Shown here in pieces: positions 1 through 10,128 of a stretch of DNA of 64,000 bases. The position numbers and the translations under genes are program-made. The stretch is from NCBI GenBank assembly GCA_025094145.1, contig JALLLS010000002.1:1-64000 (forward strand), given 5' to 3'. Origin of the DNA: Spinellus fusiger (lineage: Eukaryota > Mucoromycota > Mucoromycetes > Mucorales > Phycomycetaceae). Below the pieces are notes generated by a model, which did not search any database, was not told the DNA's origin, and was given only the letters and a program-made list of their open reading frames with translations. Each line of letters starts with the position of its first letter. The stretch's first letter is position 1.

Positions 1-219
<219 letters not shown>

Positions 220-1875
220 TTTGTTTGTGATATTTCTTGAGAGTACCCTTTTCTTTTTTATATTACTTTAACACCCTAAAATGAGGGTGTCAATATCAAT
301 AAAGTCTTTTGTTATAAAAACTAAGGATTGGTTGAATAATGAAAGACATTGGATTATTACTGAGGGAAAAGAAGTACACACCCAAAGATGTCTGGGATAT
401 AAAAGGAAATATTCTGAGAATAAAGTCGAAATATTCTTATGATTGGCTAATGTGTTTGAAAATATCTTTTCGCTGTCTAAATGAGCTATTTCAAACTCGG
501 ACTGCCTGTTTTAGCAATCACTATTGACTTTGCAATTAAAAAGTATAGAATTAGCTGTAAAGACAAGAAATAGAACAAGAATCTACTTAATATTACAACT
601 CAGTCACTGCATTTATTGTTTAACATAATGTGTTAACTATAAGCCCACAGTATTTGTAGCATAACACTGCTTAAGAAAGATGTATTATAGAACACAGTGA
701 ATTAACTCTAGTGGTCATTGTCCATAAAATAGAACCAAGCTTACTTAAATTGAGAACTGTATAGCCATTCATTGATTCAATATTCATAATCACTTCAACT
801 AACTCATTGTAACTGGTATTAACAGTGGTGCTTGATGACAACAAGGTATTGTTTCTAATACTAGAATTTAGTCTTAAGGCAAATAGAGCGTGAATTGTTT
901 GACGTGTGAATTTGACTTGTGGATTTTGACTTGTGGATCTTATGAGTGGAGGCTAGTGTATACATTACCAGAATAGAGAAAGAAGAATGATTTGTTTTGA
1001 TATTCCTCTCCTTTTGTTATTTCCCACACTGTACATACAACTTAGCACTCAAGTACTCGTCAAGATGAACATAAATAAGCAAGCTAATGCACTATTATTA
1101 ACAAATAGAAACAATAGAGGGAGGTGATAGACACTACCAAGGACTATTCTAGTGATAAAAAGGTAAGCAGTATCTTCATCTGGGCTATGGCTTATTCTAA
1201 TGTACAAGACACTCATTGTATTGTTATTAGGCAAGTTAAGACTCCTTTCAAGTCAGTCTTAGGTGGTCTTCTACAAGGTCAATACTGTCTAAGGTATATT
1301 CTCTAGTGGTATCTATCTCCCAAGAATAAAGCACAAGGCCTTTAGGGTATAGATTCTATTGCTATGAAGGAGTGTACTTGGGCAGTGGCTATAGTCATAC
1401 TATAGTATTATCTATACTATTACAATAAACAATTTTATTCATAAACACTATATTTTACTGATAATACAATTTGATATTGAGGTATCCACAAAAGGAAACA
1501 ATTATTTGGATACTTGTAACTCTTTTGATTTTAAACACAGTTCCATAAAAGGGCAAAATATTTTTCGACGCAAAAAGGAAGATATTGTTCAGAAACGACC
1601 AGGAACAAGAGGTGTGTTTGGTAATAAAAAGGTTGTATTTCTCAAAGTTCTATACTAAAACAATTACAACTACTTATATACTTTTCAGACTATTATATAT
1701 TAATATAATCTATACAATAGCAATGTCTCTTGGAATGTACGGGTCAAATTCCTCAACATTCTCAACAATATCATCGCTTAAAGGCCAGAATAATCTCCTG
1801 ATGTGTAGAAAGTGTTACTGATAATCCACTATTATTTATCTATTTACTACTCTTCTTTTTCTACCAGGACAAACA
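220..1875. other. Intergenic stretch between CDC48 and the quinone oxidoreductase
   Basis: AT-rich DNA without a supportable gene. Short open frames exist on both strands but lack family resemblance. Most of the stretch (about 600-1590) is one arm of a dispersed repeat that recurs in opposite orientation at about 23.86-24.96 kb. The last ~280 bases are presumably the promoter of the oxidoreductase gene. Confidence 0.6.
600..1590 (-). repeat. Dispersed ~1 kb repeat, copy 1
   Basis: Read on the minus strand, this segment matches 23858-24960 on the plus strand with scattered substitutions and indels. Matching blocks include one near 1440-1483 (around AATACAATTTGATATTGAGG), one near 1230-1270 (around CAAGTTAAGACTC), one near 780-730 and one near 620-645 (ACATAATGTGTTAAC, present as GTTAAACAATAAATGCAG in the partner). 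The partner has about 100 extra bases in its middle. Copy 2 leads directly into a Fanzor-like nuclease relic; copy 1 does not visibly continue into such a gene. Probably a mobile-element remnant, identity unknown. A minus-strand frame near 860-720 (NELVEVIMNIESMNGYTVLN) looks protein-like, but I do not recognise it. Confidence 0.7.
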
Positions 1876-3358
1876 ATGCAATCAATTCAAGTAAAAGAAC
1901 CAGGTACTATTTACCCAACCACCTGTTTATTCATATAGACTAATCCCATTATGCTAGGGGATGCCTCTCAATTGTATATTGGAGACTATCCACGACCTAC
2001 TCCCAGTAATACTCAACTGTTGGTCAAGGTAATTCTCCAGAGACAAAACACCTTCCATTAGCTCTACTCAATAATACGAGCCAGGTCCAATGCTTTTCTC
2101 TTAACCGTGCGGATCTCCAACAACGACAAGGAATAAATCTTCACCCACCAGGAGTAAGTCCTATTCTTGGTATGGAGCTATCAGGCACTGTCGTCTCTGT
2201 AGGAGAACAAGGTCAGTCCATTGACTTGCATGTATAAGATAAATAAAAGAGTGACATGTCCATTGATCTCCCCCTTTGACAGTAACACGATTCAAGCAAG
2301 GCGATGCTGTGTTTGGACTTGTTTCTGGAGGTGCTTATGCAGAAGTAAGTGTTCAAACCTACTACTTTTCCTTTACTCACTAGGATGGACAAACAATGAC
2401 TAGTATGCAGTCATGGAAGATGGTTTGACTATTCTCAAGCCAAAAGACCTTTCTTTTGAAACAGCAGCAAGCATTCCAGAAGCATGGTTTACAGCTTATC
2501 AGTGCCTATTTCATGTGGCCCATCTTTTACCACAGCAAGATGTGCTTATTCATGCAGGTGCATCAAGTGTAGACATTGCTGCCATTCAATTGGCAAGACA
2601 TAATGGGGCGTAAGTAGTCCATTGGGATCGATGAAGAACGAGGTTTGTAGTGTGTACTCATGTCTGCTTCCTCTCTCTCTTTGCTTTTGAGGGGGAGGTA
2701 GTCGTCGTATCTTTGTCACTGTGGGATCAGATGAAAAGGTTGCATTTTGTGAGAGTCTTGGTGCTACTTGTGGGATTCATTACAAGAAAGAAAACTGGGC
2801 GGACAGAGTGAGTCACTGATAGAGAATACTATATTAACATCCACTGTAAAAGATTTCACAAGAGACACAGGGAAGGGGTGTGGACATTATTGTGGATTTT
2901 ATTGGCAAAGACTACTGGCAGGACAACCTGAATTCGTTGGCTATGGATGGATGTATGGTGTTATTGGGTCTTATGAGTGGTTAAGTCATCCTCCTGCTAT
3001 GTTAGAGCTATGACTAACTTCTGTTGGGACTTGTTAGGCTCTGACATTGAACACATCAACATGAGTCCTCTACTCAAGAAGAGACTCAGAGTAAGCAAAC
3101 ACATCCATGGGCCTGCCTGTCCTGATTCTCTTTCTTTAGATTGAAGGATCCACATTAAGAAACCGTTCACTGGAATACAAATCACGTCTTTGCAGTGATG
3201 TGAATATGGATGTCATTCAACCCCACTTTGCCAATGGACAGACTACTTACAAACTCATTCTTGACAAGATATTTGACTGGAAAGACATCATAGAAGCCCA
3301 TCGTTATTTGGAGAGCAATGTATCCAAAGGCAAAGTGGTTGTTTGCGTTCATACCTAA
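1876..3358 (+). CDS. PIG3-like quinone oxidoreductase (zinc-less MDR family)
   Basis: A multi-exon gene, with at least seven short exons joined by GT-AG introns. The first exon is 1876-1903 (MQSIQVKEPG), spliced to 1958 in frame. Reconstructed order: GroES-like N-terminus with SLNRADLQQRQG, the ILGMELSGTV block, AVMEDGLTILKP, IPEAWFTAYQCLF, the nucleotide-binding HAGASSVDIAAIQLAR, VDIIVDFIGKDYWQDNLN, MDGCMVLLGLMSG, and a C-terminus ending in GKVVVCVHT. The order and spacing match TP53I3/PIG3, an NADPH-dependent quinone reductase of the cytosol. The dinucleotide motif is GASSVD where the family normally has GxSGVG, so one Gly is replaced by Asp. It is transcribed towards RPL12, with about 135 bases between the stops. 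Confidence 0.85.
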
Positions 3359-3494
3359 AGCATCTCTTTTTCTTTCTTTCTTTTCTGTTCATCAGTCAGT
3401 CAGTCTATTCTATTTTAGTCTATTTTTTTTTGCTTCCATCCGCAAGTCTTTATTTTTAACAGATTTAAAGAAGAATGAATAAAACAAAATCTTT

Positions 3495-4052
3495 TTATTT
3501 TTCCTATAAAGAATAAAACAGTAAGCCAGCCTATATCATTTCTCTTTAATAATAACAACTTACGGGGATTTCAACTTCACCAGCATCAATGGCATCGCAC
3601 ATATCCTTGGGGCTCTGACCGTCAACAGTGCAACCGACAGAGTTGGCAGTACCAAGGATTTCCTTGACAGTACCCTTCAATTCACGGGCAAGAGACTTGA
3701 AGCGCATGGTACGGGCAATATCGATGATGGCCTCAAGGGACACGTTACCGCTGTGCTTGATGTTCTTTTCCTTCTTGCGGTCTCTGAGGGGCTCGTTCAA
3801 AGCCTTGATGACCAGAGAGGAGGCAGAGGGAACCACGGAGACCTGAGCCTGACGGTTCTGGATAGTCAACTGAACAGTGACACGGAGACCCTTCCAGTCC
3901 TTGGTACCCTTGGCGATATCTTCACCGACCTTCTTGGGGGACAAACCAAGAGGACCGATCTTGGGGGCAAGGGCGGATGAAGCACCAACTTCACCACCAG
4001 TGGCACGAAGGTAGATAATCTTAACCTCAGAAGGATCGAACTTGGGAGGCAT
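3495..4052 (-). CDS. RPL12: 60S ribosomal protein L12 (uL11)
   Basis: Starts at ATG 4052 with [20 protein letters not shown] and contains the uL11 hallmark [16 protein letters not shown], the [20 protein letters not shown] block and the [13 protein letters not shown]-terminal RNA-binding region. It binds the 25S rRNA GTPase-associated centre. The long frame would end VEIP-VSCYY, but GTAAGT directly after the VEIP codons (3563) is a donor. A 60-nt intron (3504-3563) ends in TTTATAG, and the last exon (3495-3503) is only GAA AAA TAA. This gives the expected ...EIPEK end, like the yeast terminus EIPEN. The start is unambiguous because the N-terminus is near-invariant in the family. Confidence 0.95.
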
Positions 4053-4592
4053 CTAATAAAAGTAGGAAGGGTAAATATAGGTCCGTGGTATGCCGATGTG
4101 AGTGTAGAGAGCGTACAGTGTACAATGTACAGTGTATTGTAGAATGTAGAATGTAGACTGTAGATTGTAGATTGTAGAATACACAGTATAGAGAGTGTAG
4201 TGAGGGAGTAGAATGTCCATGCTGCTCCAATATTGTTTCTTAGTATCTTTCTTTTTTCTTTTTCTTTTTTTTTTGCAGACTTCTTCTATAGATCCATCCA
4301 ATCTTCCACTCATCTCCTCCTCCTACATCTCCCCATCCATTCATACACTCATACATCCTCCATTCATCTTTCTCTCTAACCTCACACTGGGGGCAGTGAG
4401 CAGTATTACCTGACGGATGGATAGGTAAGAAGGAAGTCTACAGTTCCCTCCCCTGCCACCCCCTATGGCTCCGGGCCGGCTGCCGTGGACAGTAAACTGA
4501 CATTTGGCGGTCACACTCTCCATGCACACACCCAACCAAGACCCCAACCTCATACATGCAAAATAGTAAGAAAATGAAAAAGAGAAATAAAC
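4053..4592. promoter_or_regulatory. RPL12 promoter and 3' flank of the EF-hand gene
   Basis: No gene is seen. It must contain the RPL12 promoter and leader. At 4110-4200 there is a degenerate 8-base repeat (TGTAGAAT/TGTAGATT) and at 4230-4275 a pyrimidine tract on the plus strand. A GC-richer patch (4440-4510, containing GGCCGGC) stands out from the AT-rich surroundings; its role is unknown. No textbook ribosomal-protein promoter element was recognised. Confidence 0.4.
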
Positions 4593-5800
4593 TTATATTA
4601 AACTCATGGCAGCATCTAGGCTGACCATACTTGCACCTCTTCCAAGGTGATGTGAGGGAATGTGTGCATTATAAATGACACTTCCTGAACTGGGGGAATG
4701 AATAGAAGAACGAGGACTAGGGGAAATATTTACAAATGTCTGTTGTTGTTGTTGTTGTTGTAGACTGTAATCCACAAGATCCGCCTGAGAGAGACGCTGG
4801 GAAGATGTGTGGAGACGAGACATGGAGACATTGGATCGGTAGGAGCGAAGAGAATAGATGGAGGGAGGGCGTGGCTGGTTAGAGATATGGTGCTGGTCCA
4901 AGAAGTGCTCGAGGAAATCCGCCATCAAGGGTTCCTTGAGAGCCGACAGCTTGTATTCTTCAAAAGACTACAGTGCAATAGAGTGCATCAGAATACAGTA
5001 GATACAATCCAATACATAAAATACATAAAATACATAAATGTCTGCCTTACCAATTTCCCATCACCATCCACATCAAGGTCCTGGAAGAGTCGTTCAATGA
5101 GCTGCTTTATCTCTGTCGATTGGTCCTGTTCTGAAAAGGCATGCGACTAGAGAACAAGACAATGAATCCATCGTATCGATTCCTGTTCTTACCAATTGCA
5201 GCATCACTTTGGCAAGTTCTTGTTTTGATAGATAGCCATCTCGGTTGACATCATACAGCTTAAAGGACACTGCGGGGTGAGATGGGTGTTGGTGGGTGAG
5301 GTGGGGCTTACATGTCATCTTTTCATCCGGTGTTCCTTTCATAAACACACTCAGTCCATCCACAAACTCACTGTAGTCATAAGAACAGTAGGTCATGAAC
5401 ATCTTATATCAATACCACTCTCAAATACCACTCACCCAAAGTCAAGAGCCTGGTTGTTGTTGACATCGAACGCTGCATAGAGTCTTCTCAGAAAGACATC
5501 ATCATGGCCAGAGACAGATGGCACATACTTCTTGACTGTCTACCTCAAGTCAGAGAAAAGGAAGAGTGGGCTGTCTGTGGGTACCTCTTTAAACACATTC
5601 TCAGTGATGCTGCGTTGGTCTGCCTGTTGAGTGGATGCCCCTACATTAGAACGAAGACTGTCTATTTCCTTTGAGGAGACTGTTTCCAAGCAGTGAGTTT
5701 TTGTGTGGGTTGAGTTGTTGGCAGAAGAAGGACACCGCCTTGACTTACAGTGAGTGGTGCGAGCCAAGTTTCTTGTCTCTTTGCTACGTGCTTGACCCAT
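4593..5800 (-). CDS. N-myristoylatable EF-hand calcium-binding protein (calcineurin B/NCS-like)
   Basis: Starts at ATG 5800 with MGQARSKE, a good N-myristoylation signal (Gly2, Ser6). Splicing gives about six exons with introns of 36-85 nt. The visible EF-hand loops are DVNNNQALDFGEF, DVNRDGYLSKQE and DVDGDGKL followed by SFEEY, each with acidic residues at positions 1, 3, 5 and 12 or nearly so. The first exon junction (T|TC) joins ARTTH to SSKEID. The C-terminal ~105 residues are low-complexity: ISNQPRPPSIYSLRSYRS, a seven-residue Gln run from a GTT-rich tract at 4740-4760, then a Ser/Pro-rich end. This is longer than calcineurin B or recoverin. It could be a calcineurin B homologous or NCS-type membrane switch; the exact subfamily cannot be fixed by eye. 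Confidence 0.8.
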
Positions 5801-6119
5801 AACTCAAAGGATGGAAGGTTAAAAAAAAAGAGCTATTGACACCTGTTCAACTTCCGCCATTGCCTGTGTTCATTGCAGTGTGACCGAGTACCCCCTTTTT
5901 TTTTTTTCTGTTTTCTCCCCTTCAGTGGCTATGGATTTGAGAGTGAAAGAGATAATGAAATGGGATGGTGCTATAATAGTAAGCTAGTGCTATTACTATT
6001 ATCAGTATGAATTATTACTATTATCAGTATGAATTATTACTATTATCATTATTATTACAAATACTATTGTTTTGTTATACTCTCTACAACCCACTCGGGT
6101 ACACCAACTCTCCTATTCA
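5801..6119. other. Short intergenic spacer with ATTACTATTATCAGTATGA repeats
   Basis: This holds the promoter of the EF-hand gene at its left and the 3' end region of the arrestin gene at its right. A poly-T run (5897-5908) and a ~22-base unit repeated two to three times (5990-6050) are seen. No gene. Confidence 0.5.
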
Positions 6120-7307
6120 CTATGCATACAATGGTGGCTCAACACACTCTTCTTCACTAAAATCCCCCATCATCCCTCGTCCTGTCTGTCGCTCTGGTCT
6201 GTAGAGCATTGTCCCAAGTGCGTGTTCATAGGTAGGAAGCCCCTCTTGCTTCTCATCCACAATCACAATTGCAATGGAAGAACGCAATTCCATCATCCGC
6301 CCTTGTTGATCCACCAAAGACACAACGTACTTGAGCTTATGTTCAATTTTAAACACATCACTCACAGTATCACACCTCACGGCATGGGATGAGCGTGGAA
6401 TAGGCACTGTCTGTGTCTTCTCCCATAGCCTCCCCAGACACGGGAATTGGTGATCTCGGTTAAATCGAATGACTCTGGACTCTGCATGGACAGTACGACC
6501 ATGGACTCTAAACGACGTGTATTCCTTTAAGAACCAAGTAAGATGGCGAACTTTTAATCCCAATTGGAGGGGCCTCAGGACAAATAGGACAAACATAGTG
6601 TCCCCCCTACACACATGCGGATGAACAATAGAAACATTGTATTCCATTGTGTCTTCCCATCGACTGCCCATGCAAGCTACCAAAGGAGTGTCCACGGCAT
6701 AGCGCACTACAGTGAGCGGATGGTAGACAGTGGTATTGGAATGAAAGTGCGGGCGTTGGGCCACCGCCTTCAACTTGTACGACAGAGAGCCATCCAGATG
6801 GTCATTGACAGACTCTGGTGCATTGCCTGGAATAGCCCATTCAAAGGGGTATCTGTAAGTACCAGGAAGAAATTGCTCCACTCCGTTGGGGTTGGATGTG
6901 AGGAAGAGCCACTCGTGACTTAGAATAGAGACGTGTTTCTTGTAGTGGCGAGGGTAGGCATAAAGAGAAGGACCTTTTATTGTATTTATTATTATTGTAT
7001 TTATTACTATAGTGTGGGTGTAGTGTATAATAAGAAAGAGGTCTCCCACTACTTGTCACGGAAGAAGAAGAAAGAAAAAAGAAGAAAGGAGAGAGAATTG
7101 CTTACGTTCAATGCAGTGTATTTTGGCTTTGGCTGTGAGTCGAAGGGTAAGACCTTTGAGGCGAGTGGGCTGCTTCACTCTCAGCACAACACAGCCACGC
7201 AATACGCAGCCTACAGATTCCTCAGGTGTTCCCCATAAGGTGAGAGTGGATGTTTCTGTTGTTATGGCAATATGGAGGGATTGGAAGGAATGGAGGGACA
7301 ATGGCAT
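6120..7307 (-). CDS. Alpha-arrestin (ART-family endocytic adaptor)
   Basis: Two exons: 7307-7106 and 6973-6120, with a 132-nt intron (donor GTAAGC, phase 1, joining IHCIE to R-PSLYAYPRH). ATG 7307 (MPLSLHSFQSLHI) is the first ATG in the frame. The N-domain shows LTLWGTPEESVGCVLRGCVV and the LKGLTLRLTAKAKI strand, then HEWLFL, LPGTYRYPFEWAIPGNAPES and the SLSYKLKA strand, all typical arrestin-N features. The arrestin-C half has VCRGDTMFVLF and a VSLVDQQGRMMELRSSIAIVI strand. A GLPTYEHA motif near the C-terminus is the PY-like (L/PPxY) motif by which such adaptors recruit Rsp5/NEDD4 ubiquitin ligases. Likely role: cargo-specific ubiquitination and endocytosis of plasma-membrane proteins. At about 352 residues it is on the short side. 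Confidence 0.82.
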
Positions 7308-7889
7308 AACAAAAAGATGAACAAGCAATAAAATCTATAAAAGAAAAGTAGAAGCTGATGTGCATAGCAACCCATTATGTGTCATGGTAACACATTTCAG
7401 TTTAGTACTACCTTGTGTATAGTGAGGGTGGAGTGATAGACCTTGCAGTGTAGATGAGGTGGATTTGTATGTCTAGCTATGTTGGGTCATGTTTCCTGTC
7501 ATTGGATATGACCATAAAAGGAGATTTCAAGACACAGGCAATGCATAAAATGTCGATTTGTTTTTTAATATGCAAGAAATGAAAAATGCAAGATGCAACC
7601 ACAGAACATCTTTAGATCTACCCCAAGTATAATAAAAGAAGGTTATGAAAATAGGATGGGAGATGGCAGAGTGTATAATAACATATAATATCATATAATA
7701 TCATTATTAATTCTACACCCCACTGCCTCTCTGGAAATACAGCTTCACTCCACAGACCCCTTTGCCCTTTTTACATGTATAGGTTTATTATTCATAAAGA
7801 GAAGACTAAGAATGGTATAGATTAAGAGAAGGTGTGGGAAAGATCTAAGAAACAATCTTGGGGTATTCTAAATATAATGAGAGAATAAC
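7308..7889. other. Intergenic, AT-rich
   Basis: This contains the promoter of the arrestin gene and the 3' region of the secreted-protein gene. A short TATAATA/CATATAATAT repeat lies at 7670-7710. No gene seen. Confidence 0.5.
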
Positions 7890-8721
7890 TTAGACAATGG
7901 TCAAGAAGGGCATGGAGAGCAAGGCGTATTGTTGTACTGTCACAGTCTCATAGGCAGTGGCAGGAGAGGTAACAGTGATTGTCTCTGTGGGGAGAGTAGA
8001 CACCAGGGTAATGGTGGGTACTTCATGGGTAGAAGTGGTGGGCTTTTCAGGGACAGTGTAGTAGATGTAGACGGTCTTCTTGTCGTGGCTCTTGTGTTCA
8101 GACCAGTCCTCATCCTCCTCATCCTCCTCATCCTCCTCCTCATCATCATCATCATCATCATCGTGGTCTTTCTTGTAGAGAGACTGGATTTGAGATCCTT
8201 GGACAAGACGAACAGCAGCAACACCCAATTCATTAGTAGAGTCTGCAACATTGATAGTAATCTCATGGGCACCAGCCTCAAGAGCAAAGGTACCCTTGCT
8301 TACACGGCTGTCTCTTTCTGCCTCATCGGGATCAGCAATGTAGACAGATGCATCATCTTCAGTAGGAGTGGTCTGACCAAGAACAACACCATTGTCAACA
8401 ATCTCATAGACATCACCAGCTAATAAAGAATGAGCTCAATGGTCTATTATTCCACTATCTACAAGAGTACTTACTCAAACGGAGATCTGTCACCATCAAT
8501 TCAGCAGGCTCACTCAATTCAACAGTGAAAGTGCGGTCTACAGCAGAACCAGATGCATCTGACTTCCAGTTAAAGGTCTCGTATTCACCATTAGGCTCAA
8601 GAGAGAAGACTTGAGGGGAGGAAAAGTCAATGTCCTGTTCACCATTAGAAATAGCAGCAGGAACAGCTGTGGCCATACGAGCCAAAAAGACAGCAGAAAG
8701 TAAGGCAAGAGTAAAACGCAT
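7890..8721 (-). CDS. Secreted acidic protein, Asp/Glu-rich with Thr-rich tail (unknown function)
   Basis: Two exons: 8721-8475 and 8419-7890, with a 55-nt intron (GTAAGT...TTAG, phase 1) that joins VTDLRL to T-GDVYEIVDN. MRFTLALLSAVFLARMATAV is a clear signal peptide. A beta-rich domain follows (FSLEPNGEYETFNW, RTFTVELSEPAELMV, GTFALEAGAHEITINV), suggesting a small jelly-roll or carbohydrate/pectate-binding-like fold (inference). A run of seven Asp plus Glu/Asp repeats (encoded near 8105-8165) and a Thr/Val-rich segment (STLPTETITVTSPATAYETV) come next. The C-terminus YALLSMPFLTIV is hydrophobic and could be a weak GPI-attachment signal. I do not recognise the family; a wall or surface protein is likely. 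Confidence 0.75.
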
Positions 8722-8862
8722 AGCAAGAGATAAACTTGAGGGAAAAGAGAGAGAGAGAGAAGAAACAAGTAGAGACGAACGAATACTCTACAACAAGCCC
8801 ATAGAAGGTTGCCTTTATATAAGAAAAATAAATAGCCAACACTCTCCTGACAGTAGAATCTA

Positions 8863-8921
8863 ATGATTATGTTTATGTTTATGTTTATGAATATGTTTAT
8901 GTTTATGTCTATGAATATGTT
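8863..8921. repeat. GTTTAT hexamer microsatellite
   Basis: GTTTAT repeats about nine times with GAATAT interruptions. Confidence 0.85.
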
Positions 8922-9019
8922 TTTTTTACATATCTTGCTCAAGAATGATAATCAAAAAGCGTCGACAGTAAAAATTCATTCCTGCCGGCCACATCAAAAT
9001 GGCACTCTTTTGTGGGTAA

Positions 9020-9112
9020 ATTAGTCACTATGGAATTGGTCACTATGGAATTGGTCACTATGGAATTAGTCACCATGGAATTAGTCACCATGGAATTAGT
9101 CACCATGGAATA
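9020..9112. repeat. 15-nt minisatellite (TCACTATGGAATTGG / TCACCATGGAATTAG)
   Basis: Six to seven head-to-tail copies. The left copies carry CTATGG and GGT, the right copies CCATGG and AGT, so the variants are sorted by position, as expected from local expansion. Confidence 0.85.
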
Positions 9113-9140
9113 TGTTTTGGTATTATTTATTTATTCAAGT

Positions 9141-10037
9141 CTATTTTGATAACATGCCATTGCCAAAGGGTCCATTTGTTTTTCCCTTTTTAGCTCTGTA
9201 CAGCTGAATAGCCCTTTCACGCTCATTGTCCAGTGCCTTTCGAGCAGCTGCACTCATTGCCTGCAATTTACGCTTATGCGATGCCTTGAGCTGCTTCATA
9301 TTTTCATCTTCTTCTGACTCATAGCCTTCCTGTTTAGATGTGTCTTTGGCAGCATCCTTGGCTGTTGATTGCTGTTTTGCCAGGGCCTGTTTTGCCTCCA
9401 ACTCATGTTTAGCACGGCCACGGGCCTTTGGGAGATTCTGGAAAGTAGGCGGTGCATCTGCCACTTCTCCAAACTTGACATTGTCCTGTAGATCATCAAA
9501 ATCACGGCCACCGTAGATCTCTTCTACTTTTCGCTTCTTGGCTGTCTTTTTCTCTTTGCGTGATTCTCTATTTCTCTTCTTTCTGTCACTGGTGGGTTTG
9601 GACGCCTTGACTGCTTGGACGAAATCCCCCTTGTACTCTCTCTCCACTCTCAGCGAGAAGTCCTTCATACGTTCTCCAGGCTGGATCGTGAGACGAGGCT
9701 GTGTCTAATACGAGGGGTTAGTCTCTGTCTTTTAGGTAGTATCCGTGGGCTAGTCTCTCCCCCTCCTCTCCTTTGTTTTGGCAGAGGGTGGACTAGCCCA
9801 TGCGTATTACTTTTTCTGGTTTGGGTTCCTGTGTCGTCTTTTCTTGTTTCTTCAGTTTGAAGTCTTTGAACCGCAAGAGACGAGCAAACCCTTTGGGTGT
9901 GTCATCCTTCTCATTCTGTGTGACAGGTGCATCATGTCCTACTCTACTCTTATCAGTGCCATTGCCCTAGTGTCTAAAGAAACTCACTGCTTCTTTCTAG
10001 CAGTTCGAATACTGGACTTTGCTCTTTTGTGAGGCAT
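9141..10037 (-). CDS. CCDC137-like basic nucleolar-type coiled-coil protein
   Basis: ATG 10037 opens MPHKRAKSSIRTARKKQ. GTGAGT then starts an intron. An exon near 9930-9820 reads GFARLLRFKDFKLKKQEK, and the last exon begins before RLTIQPGERMKDFSLRVERE and runs to FGNGMLSK. The fungal CCDC137-related family has this layout: a basic start, a PGE-x-x-x-(D/S)F-x-x-R(V) motif, long Lys/Arg/Glu coiled-coil (DRKKRNRESRKEKKTAKKRK is a strong nuclear or nucleolar signal) and a short FGxGM-like end. Human CCDC137 is chromosomal/nucleolar. The molecular role in fungi is not known to me. The middle exon border near 9800 is approximate. Confidence 0.65.
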
Positions 10038-10128
10038 GATCAAGAGACAAGATCAATGACAGGTGGTTCATTGTTAACCGTCACAGACTATCCATGAAGA
10101 GAAAAGAATAAAAAAAAAATAGAGATCT

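Larger units (their letters stand above)
8722..9140. other. Intergenic spacer with two tandem-repeat tracts
   Basis: This is the promoter of the secreted-protein gene and the 3' region of the CCDC137-like gene. It contains the two repeat tracts listed separately. No gene. Confidence 0.5.

Noticed and set aside
7308..7328. Upstream TTG start for the arrestin gene (extra seven residues)
   Set aside because: Not an ATG; the first in-frame ATG is at 7307 and gives a normal arrestin N-terminus.
7890..8423. Long plus-strand ORF (Ile/Leu-rich) opposite the acidic secreted protein
   Set aside because: Antisense shadow of the Asp/Glu repeat; the sense strand has signal peptide, splice sites and composition of a real gene.
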